NCBI RefSeq assembly: GCF_020379485.1
Contig: NC_063442.1
Coordinates: 12,956,009 to 13,020,008 of the forward strand
Direction: 5' to 3'
DNA length: 64,000 nt
DNA from: Brassica napus
Lineage: Eukaryota > Streptophyta > Magnoliopsida > Brassicales > Brassicaceae
Below are positions 1 to 10,223 of the stretch, one piece after another. The position numbers and the translations under genes are program-made. Positions within the stretch are counted from its first letter, which is position 1. Each line of letters begins with the position of its first letter. Below the pieces are notes generated by a model, which was not told the origin of the DNA, did not search any database, and saw only the letters and a list, made by a program, of their open reading frames with translations.

Positions 1-100
1 TTAGTAAAACATTTTGAGCTCTTTCATCGCTTTTAATTTTTTTCCTTGTATTTGTATTACAGTTACTAACACAAATCTCCTACACTTTTGCCATGTCCAG

Positions 101-181
101 GAACAGGTTAATTCACTCAATGAGGCTGTCTATGACCTCACTGTGCAGGTCCATTCCCTCGAGAAGGTCTGCTTCGATTGA
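101..181 (+). CDS. possible 3'-terminal exon of an unidentified gene (partial)
   Basis: A pyrimidine-rich stretch ending in AG at 100 is followed by 26 open codons and a TGA at 179-181. The peptide begins EQVNSLNEAVYDLTVQ and ends VCFD, with heptad-like spacing of Val, Leu and Tyr that suggests a short coiled coil. I do not recognise the gene. Its earlier exons would lie before the window. It may be the last exon of a host gene or of an accessory gene carried with the Harbinger element that follows. A minus-strand ORF over the same bases looks like a shadow. Confidence 0.35.
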   Translation, partial: EQVNSLNEAVYDLTVQVHSLEKVCFD

Positions 182-663
182 CAATGAAAGGTTAGAGTCA
201 GCTAAACTATATCTAGGGTAATTGTTATCTGTGGATTGAAGTAGACGTAGGAGTAGAAGTAGAACAAAAGTATAACTATTTGTAGAACTAGAAGTAGACA
301 TAAACTAAACTAGTACGAGAACTAGAAGTACAAGTAGATATTAATTGTTGGTTGGTTGGTTGCTGTGATTAATGTTGAATTGTACTTAGGTTGGTAGAGA
401 TAGTTTAATTTTCTCTCTTTTGAAACGGAAAATACCCTGTATTTTCGCCTGATTTGATGTCTATTGACTGCTCATTACTATGTAGTAGTTCTGTAATGAA
501 TTTTGGTTGGTATTGTTAGTTAAATTTTATCTCTTTCCACACGTAAAAACTTGTTTAAAAACATAGTAACTCCACCCTAAAAATTTACAGATACATCTTA
601 ACACAAAACCAAAACAAAAACCGGTAACCCTCAAACCAAAACCAGAACACAAAACCCTCAAAC
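182..663. other. AT-rich leader region upstream of Harbinger ORF1
   Basis: This is non-coding DNA with short repeats built on 'ctagaagtag' (240-335) and 'ggttggttggt'. I found no inverted copy of the element's 3' terminus here, so the left end of the transposon is either before the window or degenerate. Confidence 0.4.
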
Positions 664-1437
664 ATGGAACCTTTTTCCCTTCACGGTCCCGGGTTTGTTA
701 ACCTATTAGCTTCGCAGAGCAGTAGTCCAATAGACGTTGACTCTGCTGAGGCTGCAGTTAACTCACCCGGGTTAGTTAAACCACCGGAAAGGAGAAAGTG
801 GACAACCAAAGAAGACCTTGTACTGATCAGTGCTTGGTTAAACACCAGCAAAGATCCGATAGTTAGTAATGAACAGAAGTTAGGGACTTTTTGGAAGAGA
901 ATTGAGGCGTATTTCAATTCTAGTCCTCAGCTCATTGGCTCCCTTCCTCGAGAGTGGGGTCAATGTAAGCAGAGGTGGGGAAGGGTGAATGCAGAGGTCT
1001 GCAGGTTTGTGGGTTCCCATGAAACGGCTCTGAAGGAGCAATCGAGTGGGCAAAGTGAAAATGATGTCATGAAGACTGCGCATGACATCTATTTCAATGA
1101 CTACCATCTCAAGTTTGCGCTTGAACATTGCTGGAGGGAACTCCGGTTTGATCAGAAGTGGAGGTCACACTCTCAGCCGAAGGAGAAAAGGAAGGAAGGT
1201 GGTGCGGAGGCGGTGCGTGAGGAGGAAGAGGTTAGGCCTCCTGGTGTTAAGGCTAGCAAAGCTGCTAAACGCAAGAAGCCAAATGAAGCAGCTTATGATC
1301 ATATACATACCATCCTAGCTGAGAAAAATACCATTTCCAGACAAAAGATCCTTGATCGTTTGCTAGCCAAAAACATAGACACACTTTCTGATAATGAAGT
1401 GGCTCTCAAGAATAAACTCATCTCTGAAATGCTTTGA
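664..1437 (+). CDS. Harbinger ORF1: Myb/SANT-like DNA-binding protein
   Basis: This 257-residue protein is the accessory DNA-binding partner that PIF/Harbinger elements encode beside their transposase. A trihelix/SANT-like domain spans about residues 44-110, with regularly spaced tryptophans at 46, 58, 77, 98 and 105 (RRKWTTKEDLVLISAWL). It is followed by a NAM-associated-type region ending in HCWRELRFDQKW, then a basic Lys/Arg stretch (about 175-215) that could be a nuclear signal, and a charged helical tail. Brassicaceae annotations often mislabel such proteins 'glutathione S-transferase T3-like'. The frame is open from the first ATG to TGA. In the family it is thought to bind the element ends and help transposase enter the nucleus; that role is inferred here from homology. 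Confidence 0.8.
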   Translation: MEPFSLHGPGFVNLLASQSSSPIDVDSAEAAVNSPGLVKPPERRKWTTKEDLVLISAWLNTSKDPIVSNEQKLGTFWKRIEAYFNSSPQLIGSLPREWGQCKQRWGRVNAEVCRFVGSHETALKEQSSGQSENDVMKTAHDIYFNDYHLKFALEHCWRELRFDQKWRSHSQPKEKRKEGGAEAVREEEEVRPPGVKASKAAKRKKPNEAAYDHIHTILAEKNTISRQKILDRLLAKNIDTLSDNEVALKNKLISEML

Positions 1438-1523
1438 TGTCTATTGTGTGTATTTTCTTGCTTTGCTTGAGTAGTTGATGTGTATTTCCTTGCTTTGCTT
1501 TACTGATTATGTTAGCTTTTCTT

Positions 1524-1625
1524 CTGCAGGTCACGGGTTGGAGGTGACAGTGTTGCAGGTCACGGGTTGGAAGTTTAGGTTGTTGCAGGTCACGGGTTAT
1601 GTTTCTTTCTACACTGCAGGTCAAT
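1524..1625 (+). repeat. short tandem repeat, about 30-bp unit
   Basis: Three full copies and one partial copy of a unit containing GCAGGTCACGGGTT start near 1524, 1553, 1583 and 1615. They lie in the spacer between the two Harbinger genes. Nearby are three copies of 'cacggatgtac' (about 1677, 1697 and 1868). Confidence 0.7.
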
Positions 1626-2089
1626 CATGTACTATGTCTATGTATTTTGCTATTGTTGTAACTCTGAACTTGGTTCACGGATGTACTGAACTTGATTCAC
1701 GGATGTACTATGTTGTAACTCTATGTCTCTCTATTTAAATGATGTCTCTACTCTCTGCTTTTTAATCAAAGTGATCTTATATTTCTTCTCTTGCTATTGT
1801 TTCTCTTCTGTGTGTTGCTCTTGTTTGTCTTGTTTATTTCAAAGTGATCTTCTATTTCTTCTCTTGCTCACGGATGTACAACATACAACAAACTACAACA
1901 ACTAAATTCAAACAACAAAAACCTACAACAAACTACAACGTAAAGGCCAATGACCTGGCTTGTGGCAATGGAAGCAATCACCAGTTCGCATGGCTAACCA
2001 AGGAGTGAAGTCCGTGACCAACAAACACACATACAAGAGCAACTACCTTCAACAACAAACAAGAGCAACTACCTTCAAGATTGGTAAGA

Positions 2090-2445
2090 AAATATGGTTG
2101 TAGAATAAAATATGGATGAAGAAAAAATTGGATTCTTTAAAAAAAATGGTTTACGAAAATTAGAAAGAATTTTAGTTAAAATATAATATGATTGAAGTTA
2201 AAAATTGGATGCTTAAAAAAATATGGTTGTAGAAAATTATAAAGATTTTTAGTTAAAATATAATATGATTGAAGTACAAAAATAGGATTCTTAAAAAAAA
2301 ATGGTTTATGAAAATTAGAAAGAATTTTAGTTAAAATAAAATAGGATTGAAGTTAAAAATTGGATTCTTAAAAAAAATGGTTTATGATAATTAGAAAGAT
2401 TTTTAGTTAAAATAAAATAGGATTCTTAAAATAAAATATTAAATT
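2090..2445 (+). repeat. degenerate tandem repeat, about 85-bp unit, upstream of the transposase gene
   Basis: About four diverged copies of an AT-rich unit follow one another, each with 'ggattctt', an A-run, 'atggttta', 'gaaaattagaaag' and 'ttttagttaaaata'. They end some 40 bp before the transposase ATG at 2486, so they occupy its promoter or leader. Confidence 0.7.
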
Positions 2446-2485
2446 ACAAATCCCCTTTTGTCATGTTAGGAAGAAAACATCAACA

Positions 2486-3754
2486 ATGTCATCCTCATCA
2501 AGTGATGAAGTTGATGAAGCTATAGAAGAAATGGTCGACGAAGTAGTTGATAATTACATCGACTCAATAGTTGAGGTCCAAGGTAAGAAGCCAAAAAGAC
2601 GTGCTTATATCGACAGAGATCGGGAACAAGGACACAATCAACTATGGAACGATTATTTCAAAGAAAATCCTACATACCCACCGGAAATGTTTAGGAGGCG
2701 TTTTCGAATGAACAAGCCATTGTTCCTTCGCATTGTCGAACGTATAAGTAATGAAGTTCCATACTTTCAGCAAAGACGAAATGCTCACGGGAGGAACGGG
2801 CTATCTGCACTTCAAAAGTGTACGGCAGCTATACGTATGCTGGCATATGGTCAATCGGGAGATACATATGACGAATATCTCCGACTCGGTGACAGTACAT
2901 CACGTTTGTGTTTGGCAAATTTCACGGATGCAATAATAGAATTGTTTGGAAATGAGTATCTACGAAAACCTACAGCCGAGGATCTTCAACGCTTACTCGA
3001 TGTTGGAGAGGTACGGGGGTTTCCGGGGATGATAGGCAGCATCGACTGCATGCATTGGGAGTGGAAAAACTGCCCAACGGCTTGGAAAGGTCAGTTCACA
3101 CGTGGTTCAGGAAAGCCGACAATTGTCTTAGAAGCCGTGGCATCACAAGATCTTTGGATATGGCACGCATTTTTCGGCTTACCAGGTACCCTCAACGATA
3201 TCAATGTTCTTGATCGGTCCCCTGTTTTTGATGACATCTTACATGGTCGAGCACCAAAAGTTAAGTTCAAGGTCAACAACCACACTTATCGTATGGCCTA
3301 CTATCTTACTGACGGAATTTATCCAAACTGGTCAACATTTATCCAATCCATCCCACTTCCTCAAGGTCCTAAAGCCGAGAAATTTGCAGAAAAGCAAGAA
3401 TCCGCCAGAAAAGATGTCGAACGGGCTTTTGGAGTATTGCAATCGAGGTTTGCAATTGTTAAAAACCCAGCTCTCCAATGGGACAAGGAGAAGATAGGAA
3501 AGATCATGAGAACTTGTGTCATATTGCACAATATGATAGTAGAGAACGAACGACACGGATACGCTCAAATTGATACTTCTGAGTTCGAGTCCGGAGAATC
3601 AAGCAGAACTTCGAGGGTGACAAGGAGAGAAAGCATTCATGTCGGTGATATGTTAGGCATGCGCAGAGAAGTTCGAGATCCAGAGAAGCATGCTCGTTTG
3701 AAAGCTGATTTGATGGAAAATATATGGCAAAAGTTCGGTGATGAAGATGAATAA
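2486..3754 (+). CDS. PIF/Harbinger DDE transposase
   Basis: This 422-residue transposase cuts and inserts the element, normally at TWA trinucleotides. An acidic Ser-rich N-terminus (1-30) precedes a helical DNA-binding region (about 45-160, including RRRFRMNKPLFLRIVERI). The DDE_Tnp_4 catalytic core follows: first Asp at 187 (GSIDCMHWEW), the conserved NDINVLDRS at 237-245, second Asp at about 276 (YYLTDGIYPNW), and Glu at 312 (DVERAFGVLQSRF). An HNMIVE motif lies near the end of the core. The length is typical and the frame is unbroken, so the protein could be active. The ATG chosen is the first in frame after the upstream AT repeats. Together with ORF1 this resembles an autonomous element. 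Confidence 0.92.
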   Translation: MSSSSSDEVDEAIEEMVDEVVDNYIDSIVEVQGKKPKRRAYIDRDREQGHNQLWNDYFKENPTYPPEMFRRRFRMNKPLFLRIVERISNEVPYFQQRRNAHGRNGLSALQKCTAAIRMLAYGQSGDTYDEYLRLGDSTSRLCLANFTDAIIELFGNEYLRKPTAEDLQRLLDVGEVRGFPGMIGSIDCMHWEWKNCPTAWKGQFTRGSGKPTIVLEAVASQDLWIWHAFFGLPGTLNDINVLDRSPVFDDILHGRAPKVKFKVNNHTYRMAYYLTDGIYPNWSTFIQSIPLPQGPKAEKFAEKQESARKDVERAFGVLQSRFAIVKNPALQWDKEKIGKIMRTCVILHNMIVENERHGYAQIDTSEFESGESSRTSRVTRRESIHVGDMLGMRREVRDPEKHARLKADLMENIWQKFGDEDE

Positions 3755-4023
3755 ATAAGTTATGTATGTTAGAAAAATTTCTCTTTTATGTAATGTACTT
3801 TTAATGTATTGAATAAAATGTTTTCATAATTTTAATAATATGTTTTAATATTTTATTCATCTTTTCTGAATATTTTAAATTTTTTTAAAAAAAATTAATA
3901 TTATTATTTTATTCCTATGAACTCCTTCATCGGGTTCACTAATGCAGAAAACAGCATATCCAAGTTCATAACTGTTCATGGGCCCACGAAAAAATAATAA
4001 AAAATGTTGGTGAACCCCAAAGA

Positions 4024-4049
4024 GGGGTTCACCAATGCTCATGCTCTTA
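4024..4049. repeat. right terminal inverted repeat and TTA target duplication of the Harbinger element
   Basis: 'ggggttcaccaatgctcatg' plus 'ctc' ends at 4046 and is followed by TTA. The mirror-image left end is not present in 1-663. Confidence 0.65.
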
Positions 4050-4125
4050 CTTTTCGCCGAAGAAGAAGATTCCCTCTCTAACCTACGTCGATAAATCTAC
4101 GAGGGAGCTTGACCTTAAGCAACAG

Positions 4126-4140
4126 AGAGAGAGAGAGAGA
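4126..4140 (+). promoter_or_regulatory. GA-repeat in the 5' leader of the HRLI gene
   Basis: A run of GA dinucleotides sits immediately before the start codon. GA tracts in 5' leaders are common in plants and can bind BPC/GAGA factors. The regulatory role here is inference. Confidence 0.4.
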
Positions 4141-5124
4141 TGGGTTTCTTCTCGTTTCTTGGAAGAGTGCTCTTCGCTTCTCTCTTCATCCTCTCCGCTT
4201 GGCAAATGTAAGTTTTATCATTTATCCTCTGTTCTCGCGTTGCTCTGTGTTGGTTAGATCTAATCTGGAATTGAAAGGCTTTGTATGCTTTTTCGAAATC
4301 GAATACTTATCTGAATAAAACCATCTTATGTTTCGATCTGGATCTCATATTATAATTGATTTGTACATGGAGCTTGAATACATTTTATCAAATATTAGTT
4401 GAATCTCAGGTCTTGGTGACTTATTGATATGTTTTCTTTGTGTACTTTTGTTAGGTTCAATGACTTTGGAGTTGATGGTGGTCCTGCAGCTACAGAGCTG
4501 GCTCCAAAGCTTCATCTGGCCAAGTCACATCTATCTTCTAGATTAGGTGTAACTTTGCCTAACGTAGAGGTATTTATGATGTTTTTTTTCTCTCTTTTGC
4601 TCTATGTGTGTTTTTTGTTATAACGTGGAGAATGATTTGTATTTAGGTAAAACAAGTCGTTGCTGCTATAGTTGCGTTGAAAGGAGTTGGAGGCTTACTC
4701 TTTGTTATCGGAAACATCTTCGGTGCTTATCTTCTGGTTAGGTTTCCTCTCTTTCATCACGTACATGTTCACAAATAAGTGATTCAAGACTTTCTACCCT
4801 TTGTGTATCTCATTTATTCTGTTTCTCCTAGGCTTTCTACCTTGTGGTTGTCAGTCCTATTCTGTATGATTTCTACAACTACGGACCTGAGGAGCGTCAT
4901 TTCTCTCCATTGTTGACTGAGTTCTTGCAGGTCTGTCCTGGATTGTTTTTCCACTTGTCTTAATTTCAAGAATCTGGACAAATGATTAAGATATAAATTC
5001 AACACTCCTTTTGTTATTGCAGAGCGTTGCACTCTTTGGAGCATTACTCTTCTTTATTGGAATGAAGAACTCAACACCCACTAAGAGGAATCTGAAGAGG
5101 ACTCCTAAGCCCAAAGCTGCTTAG
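4140..5124 (+). CDS. HR-like lesion-inducing (HRLI) family membrane protein, five exons
   Basis: Joining 4140-4207, 4455-4569, 4647-4736, 4832-4930 and 5023-5124 gives 158 codons including stop (157 residues); every junction has GT and AG and keeps frame. The protein starts MGFFSFLGRVLFASLFILSAW, a signal-anchor-like first membrane segment. Two further hydrophobic stretches (about 61-100, including GGLLFVIGNIFGAYLL) lead to the family hallmark SPILYDFYNYG. A last hydrophobic helix (SVALFGALLFFIGMKNS) precedes a basic tail. The length matches the HR_lesion/DoxX-like family. These are small endomembrane proteins whose overexpression in tobacco caused cell-death lesions; the native role is unclear. 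By position the Arabidopsis counterpart would be AT5G43460 (from memory). A (GA)n tract abuts the ATG, and the Harbinger terminus lies only about 93 bp upstream of the ATG. Confidence 0.9.
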
Positions 5125-5595
5125 TATCTCTTTTTTTTTATAACTTTTGTTCGGACAAAATCGTTTCTTAGCACTTTGGTTTTCTTTTTGTTGTGTGATT
5201 CTTAGATTGGCTCATGATATCATATTAGTATCTTTTACTTGATTTGATTATTGGGAATTCTTGGAGTTTTCATTTGCCAAAACTTGAACCATGCTGCATG
5301 CAGCAATGGAGAACGATTACAAGATCTTGCAAATTCAAATCAACTAAAGTAATGGCATATAAATTAACAAATAATGTAGCTCGAGTAATGGCATATAAAG
5401 AACTGGCATGGCTTTTAGTCTCTTGGTAGATTTGAATGGTTAGAGATATTCCTGTTGAGTGGAGAAGAGAAGCTGAGATGATGTTGAAAGCCTATGCATC
5501 GATTCTAACTCTTCGTTATCATATTTCTATCTTTTCGATTGCAGGGGATATCATGGTGAACCCAGCTCTTTTCAAACGTTTACATCGGCAAGAAT
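5125..5595. other. HRLI 3' flank, no gene seen
   Basis: This contains a T-rich 3' untranslated region and a short direct repeat of 'gtaatggcatataaa' (about 5349 and 5386). No supported ORF was found. Confidence 0.4.
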
Positions 5596-5599
5596 GTAT

Positions 5600-5915
5600 G
5601 TTACTAATGTGAAAATGAAAATGATTTGGAAGTTGTATATTCATTTGTGATAAAAAGAACACATTTACTTTGTTAATGATGTGATCAAAGTAAGACAATT
5701 CCCATTTCGAACGTTAAAAAAAAACTGTGAAATTATAAAAAGAACTAGAATATTGTTGTTTACTAATGTGAAAATGGAAATCATGTGGCATCTGTGATAA
5801 AAAGAACACATTTACTTTGTTAATAATATGATCAAAGTAAGACTATTTCCATTTCGAACGTTTAAAAGAAAAAAATTGTGAACTTATAAAAAGAACTAGA
5901 ATATCGTTGGTTATG
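5600..5915 (+). repeat. two-copy tandem duplication, about 155-bp unit
   Basis: Two adjacent copies share 'ttactaatgtgaaaatg', 'gataaaaagaacacatttac', 'atgatcaaagtaagac' and 'tataaaaagaactagaatat'. The second copy begins near 5758. They differ by small indels. Confidence 0.75.
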
Positions 5916-6160
5916 TTAGTTTTGTCCCACATCGTGAGTACGAGAGAGAAGAGGCAGAGAAGTGCTTTTATATATATGAGATGGGCCTGGACACTGAAAA
6001 ATTAAAAAGGGTCGGATGGCTATTTATGCCACGCTCAGCCTAAGATTAAAAGGGTGAGTGCTGTATGGCACAATCAAGACATATGGCCGACATTATTTCT
6101 GGAAACCCCCTTAGGGTTGGCTCGCTCGGCCGACCCTCCAATTCTTTTTATTACAAATTG
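5914..6160 (+). other. TRIM-like fragment or snRNA-type transcription unit
   Basis: The sequence opens TGTTAGTTTTGTCCCACATC, which fits two readings. It may be the LTR start of a Brassicaceae TRIM, and a 'ctcgctcg...gacc' motif is shared with the TRIM at 43.8 kb. Alternatively GTCCCACATCG (5924-5934) is a perfect plant upstream sequence element, followed 34 bp later by a TATA box (5969-5977), the spacing of RNA polymerase II snRNA genes. A strong hairpin (ggttggc / gccgacc, about 6115-6140) precedes a T-run. I do not recognise an snRNA in the body. Confidence 0.4.
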
Positions 6161-6340
6161 TTGGAATTTTTTTTTTACTTGGAGCGCTATTGACGAACTT
6201 ATATACGTTTTCAAATTACTTTGAATTTAATATTATTTTTTGCATCTTTAAGCAGAAACACCTAATACATATTTGAGTTGGATTAAATAAAGTTTAATTT
6301 TTGTTTTGATATGCTTATCATTACAAAATATAAAGTTAAA

Positions 6341-8404
6341 CTAGATTTTGACCCGCGCTTAAAAAGCGCGAGTTTTTGAATTATAAACAAAGTTAAAAAT
6401 GAATTAATATTTTGAGGCTGTACATTATTATTATGTTGCAAAATTCTATTATATCGAAGAATAGTTTTTTAAAAAAATTATATAATTTATGTATTAGTTT
6501 ATTTGAGATTTGTATATACATTATTATGTAACTTTTTCTTAGGCCTGTGCATTTTACCGAAGCTGAAAAATCAAACCAAAACCGACCCAAAATACATATG
6601 CAGTTGAGGTCCGAGTCCATGACAAAGTACCTATCCATTATTTTTTTGGACATGCGGGTCTATGTTTGAGTTCGGATCCTATCCGAGACCAGATCGGATA
6701 TGTACAGTACCAGAAATATTTTGTGTATATTAGGTATTTTTGGATATTTCGGATATGTTTTGGCTACAAATAAGGTCTTTGGTTATAGTTTGGGGTTCAA
6801 GGTAAAATTAAAAAAAATTTAAAATAAATTTTGGGTCGGTAAAGTTTTGGCTATTTTTGTTTTCTTCGGTTAGATTACGGGTAAAATTTTGTATCTTTTG
6901 GGTAATTGAATATTTTAAGGTATTTGTTTGGCTTTTCGAGTATTTTTTTGTGTGTTATGTATTTTTTCAATGTTTTCGAGTACTTCGAGTCTTTTTGGGT
7001 CTAAAATACCTGAACCAATTTAGACATGTTATGTTTCCAAAAATTATATTTTTTACAGATATTTGAATTATGAACCCGAACCAAGCCACACCTGAAAGGA
7101 ACCGACCCTAATCCGAAAAAAAAGAATTTCAAATAGTTAGTTATGTTCAAATGTTTAGGACCGAAGCATCCGGATCCGAAGACCCGATTGCCCATGTTTA
7201 CTCTCTCTTATTATATTTTATCTGCATTTCATAAGAGTAAAATTTGTTGTGTTGGTGAGATTTAAGATTTTTTTATTGATTTTTGGCTAGTTTAATAGGA
7301 TATATTTGTAGGATTTTTAATAGCTTTTAAACTTATCTTAAATATCAAATTCTATTATAAATACTTCTTATACAATTTTAATTAAAGTAATATATAATTT
7401 TATTTTTAACAGATAGTTTGCTAAAGTTTTTTTTTATCAAATTTGGTTTTGTAAATATTTAAAACTATATAATGTTAAATGACATGGTATAATATGATGT
7501 ATAATATATGCCAACTCATTTTAATAATTGATATCTAAATGTTATAGGTCCATTATTGAACATAAGGTATGGTGTATAACGTTATTGTATAACAACCATA
7601 ACGATAGATGATACAATTTTTGTTTTGGAGAATAAATGTATCACATGAATGAGGTGAATAATTTTTTATTTTTTTGGATCCGGTTTTAGTATCTACAAAA
7701 GCATAATCATTTTTAGCAATATAGATAAGTGATTAAAAATTTAGTATCTAGAAAAGTATATTCGTTTTTAAAAATATTAATCACGTGAGTTTAGTCAAAT
7801 TTAGCATAATATCTAAACTAATTATATTTCCAAAATCATGTATCATACTAATTCAAAATTCTAGTCCGTGACACCTTAATAAGTCATCATATAAATCTTA
7901 ATAGATTAGTTTAAGGATTTATCACTAAAATATTGGTCTATAGATTGAGTTATAGGGTTTGGTTTAGGATAATTAGCCATATGGACGAAAAATATCTTAA
8001 TGTGTCCATGTACTTATGATATATGAAATACATGGTTACGTAAATATGTTGATGCTCTTATAAATTGATGAAAGAGATCTAGATTGGCAAATACATCATA
8101 CATGACTACGTAGAAATTTACTGGGTGAAAACGGTCACATTTTTATTATGAGATTAATGAGAAAGGTTTAGAGATTGGTCCCGTTTCTAAATATATGGTA
8201 TAATGTAATGTTTTTAATTTACCGAATGATGTTGTATAATAAATAAGGGGATTGACTAATCCACTAAATTTGATATGTATCTCATGTTACTTTGTATTCT
8301 TAATAAAATATTAGGTAAGACCAGAAAATAATTAGCTAATTTATAGGTCAAAAAACCTTATTTAAATAGATTTTTTAAGACTCATTCTCTTTTAATAGTA
8401 TAGA
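6341..8404 (-). mobile_element. non-autonomous Helitron
   Basis: On the minus strand the element starts TCTATACTATTAAAAGAGAA at 8404. It ends in a hairpin (gcgctttttaagcgc, complement of 6354-6368) followed by AAAATCTAG at 6341. The flanking bases are A on the 5' side (8405) and T on the 3' side (6340), as Helitrons require. There is no helicase or Rep coding sequence inside. It contains a second repeat (6540-7200). Confidence 0.75.
6540..7202. repeat. probable hAT-like MITE inside the Helitron
   Basis: The start 'taggcctgtgcattttaccg' and the end 'gacccgattgcccatgttta' are imperfect inverse images. The interior is rich in Brassicaceae 'aaccgacccaa' / 'ggatccgaagacccg' motifs. I found no clear 8-bp target duplication. 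The ORFs inside (6857-7066, 7001-7195) are not convincing. Confidence 0.45.
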
Positions 8405-8510
8405 TAGAAGAAATAATAGGTATACCAATATACTATTAGTTAAATGAAAGGGTGTAGTAACCTTGTTTAAGTAGATTTTTCAATATTGCTTCTCTTTTAA
8501 TAGAATAGAT
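8405..8510 (-). repeat. extra copy of the Helitron 5' end
   Basis: A second TCTATTCTATTAAAAGAGAA (minus strand, starting at 8509) preceded by A repeats the terminus at 8404. It also shares the neighbouring 'aaccttgtttaagtagattttt'. This looks like a truncated related Helitron or a local duplication of the 5' end. Confidence 0.55.
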
Positions 8511-8551
8511 GGACTTAATGAAAGCATAATACGGCATAATAATACATACTT

Positions 8552-8945
8552 AAGTAGTAATATACTTAATTGAAATAATTGGCGTGTGTATAGACACAGA
8601 CATGACCATAATTAGCGATCTACCATAATGGTGACCAAAATAATTTTGTTTCCAATTTTATCCTTCTAGCCTATAATCAACTCCTAAAGTAATAATATAC
8701 TTTAATGAAATAATTAGAGTGTATAGACACAAACATGATTATAATTAGCCATCTACCATAATGGTGACCAAAATAATTTCGTTTCCAATTTTATTCTTCT
8801 AGCCTATAATCAACTCCTAAAGTAATAATATACTTTAATGAAATAATTAGAGTGTATAGACACAAACATGATTATAATTAGCGATTTACCATAATGGTAA
8901 CAAAAATAATTTTGTTTCCAATTTTATCCCTCTAGCCTATAACTT
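8552..8945 (+). repeat. tandem repeat, three copies of about 133 bp
   Basis: Copies begin near 8552, 8687 and 8820. Each contains 'taatatactt', 'tagacacaaacatg', 'accataatggt' and 'ttccaattttat' followed by 'ctagcctataa'. The second and third copies are nearly identical and the first is more diverged. Confidence 0.85.
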
Positions 8946-9597
8946 AACTCATATGCACTTTTTTTTAAGTGTCAGTCTAGGGAATTAACAAATCATATCT
9001 TTATCCAACAAATAAACCAATTGATTGAACTCTTCTATTTTTTTTCTGAAAAAACGCAAACATTAGGCAAATAAATCATATTAGTAATTTGAATTTGGTA
9101 TCAACTGATTTTAAAATATAATATTTAAATCTTCACTTTTAAAACTGTTAAGAACCTATAATAAAGTTTAACGTGTTACATTGATGGAGAACTGATAATC
9201 AATTACTACATCCAATATATTTTATGTTCTGATGGAAACAACATGAGAATTAACAGCCAATATATATGTTACTGTGTAAAACAAAATATTATATCTATGT
9301 TAATATGTATGTTTATTATACGTGTTACATGAAAAGTAACAATTAATACATATGTTAACAACTTGTTTTTTAAATGATATATCGAATATTAACAACCTAG
9401 AGTAACGATTATTGCATGTTAACTTTGATGTTTTACTCGTTAATTTAAATTTTACTAACTAACTTATCTATTACAAGATAAATAATATATTAGATTAATA
9501 ACTAATACTAAATTATAAAGATTGTTATTATGTTATTGATTTGTTTAACACGTTACAAAAACACTTAACTTGATAATCAAATAAGTATCTTAACAAA
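8946..9597. other. AT-rich spacer, no gene seen
   Basis: I see no supported ORF, RNA gene or TE boundary here. Confidence 0.4.
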
Positions 9598-9859
9598 TAC
9601 TCCCTCTCTTCCTAAATAATCTATATTTTAGAATTTTCACACTTATTAAGAAAACACTTAAAATTTTGATAATAAATGTATGATTTTCTGTGTTTAGCTA
9701 TTTTCTATGATTTTTAACCAATCAAAATTCAGTAAACACAATTAATGTTTTTGAAATTTACAATTTTCCATTATTACGTACATTGAAAATGTAAAATATG
9801 GATCTTTTAAAAACAAAATATTTTTCTAAAACATAGATCATTTAGAAACGGAGGGAGTA
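9598..9859. mobile_element. Stowaway (Tc1/mariner) MITE with TA duplication
   Basis: A 258-bp element (9600-9857) starts CTCCCTCTCTTCCTAAATAA and ends in its inverse, 'tcatttagaaacggagggag'. It is flanked on both sides by TA (9598-9599 and 9858-9859). The CTCCCT terminus and TA target identify the Stowaway class. Confidence 0.88.
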
Positions 9860-10223
9860 CTATATAATGTTAAAGAAATTTAGTACCTTTACCACATTTC
9901 TATAAATATATGATAATACATGTGTTCTAACTATGATTCACAACAAACTCAAACATAAGAAAATTACTGACCTTCACCATGAGTGGAATCATTGTCATGA
10001 AATTCTGGTTTTATCTAGATTTGGTGTTTAATCATCTTTGGATTTCACTGAATTTTAAGAAAATTAACATCTAAAATTTTGTGTATTATGAAAAAATGAA
10101 GAATCAATAAAAATATTTGAGAGAGTGATAAAGTGAATAGGGAAAAGAAATAAAAATTAAAGAAACGATGAGAAGAAAAAAAACGAAAGAGAGAAAGATT
10201 AGAAAAAAAAAGAACGGAGATGA

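Larger units (their letters stand above)
664..4046 (+). mobile_element. PIF/Harbinger DNA transposon with two open genes (left end not located)
   Basis: The element carries the standard Harbinger pair: a Myb/SANT-like protein (664-1437) and a DDE transposase (2486-3754), both on the plus strand and both uninterrupted. The right terminus is visible at about 4024-4046. Its reverse complement begins GAGCATGAGCATTGGTGAAC, and it is followed by TTA (4047-4049), the usual Harbinger target duplication. Two MITEs in this window also end in gagcat-like termini with TTA duplications. The start coordinate given is only that of ORF1; the true left inverted repeat was not found. Confidence 0.8.
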
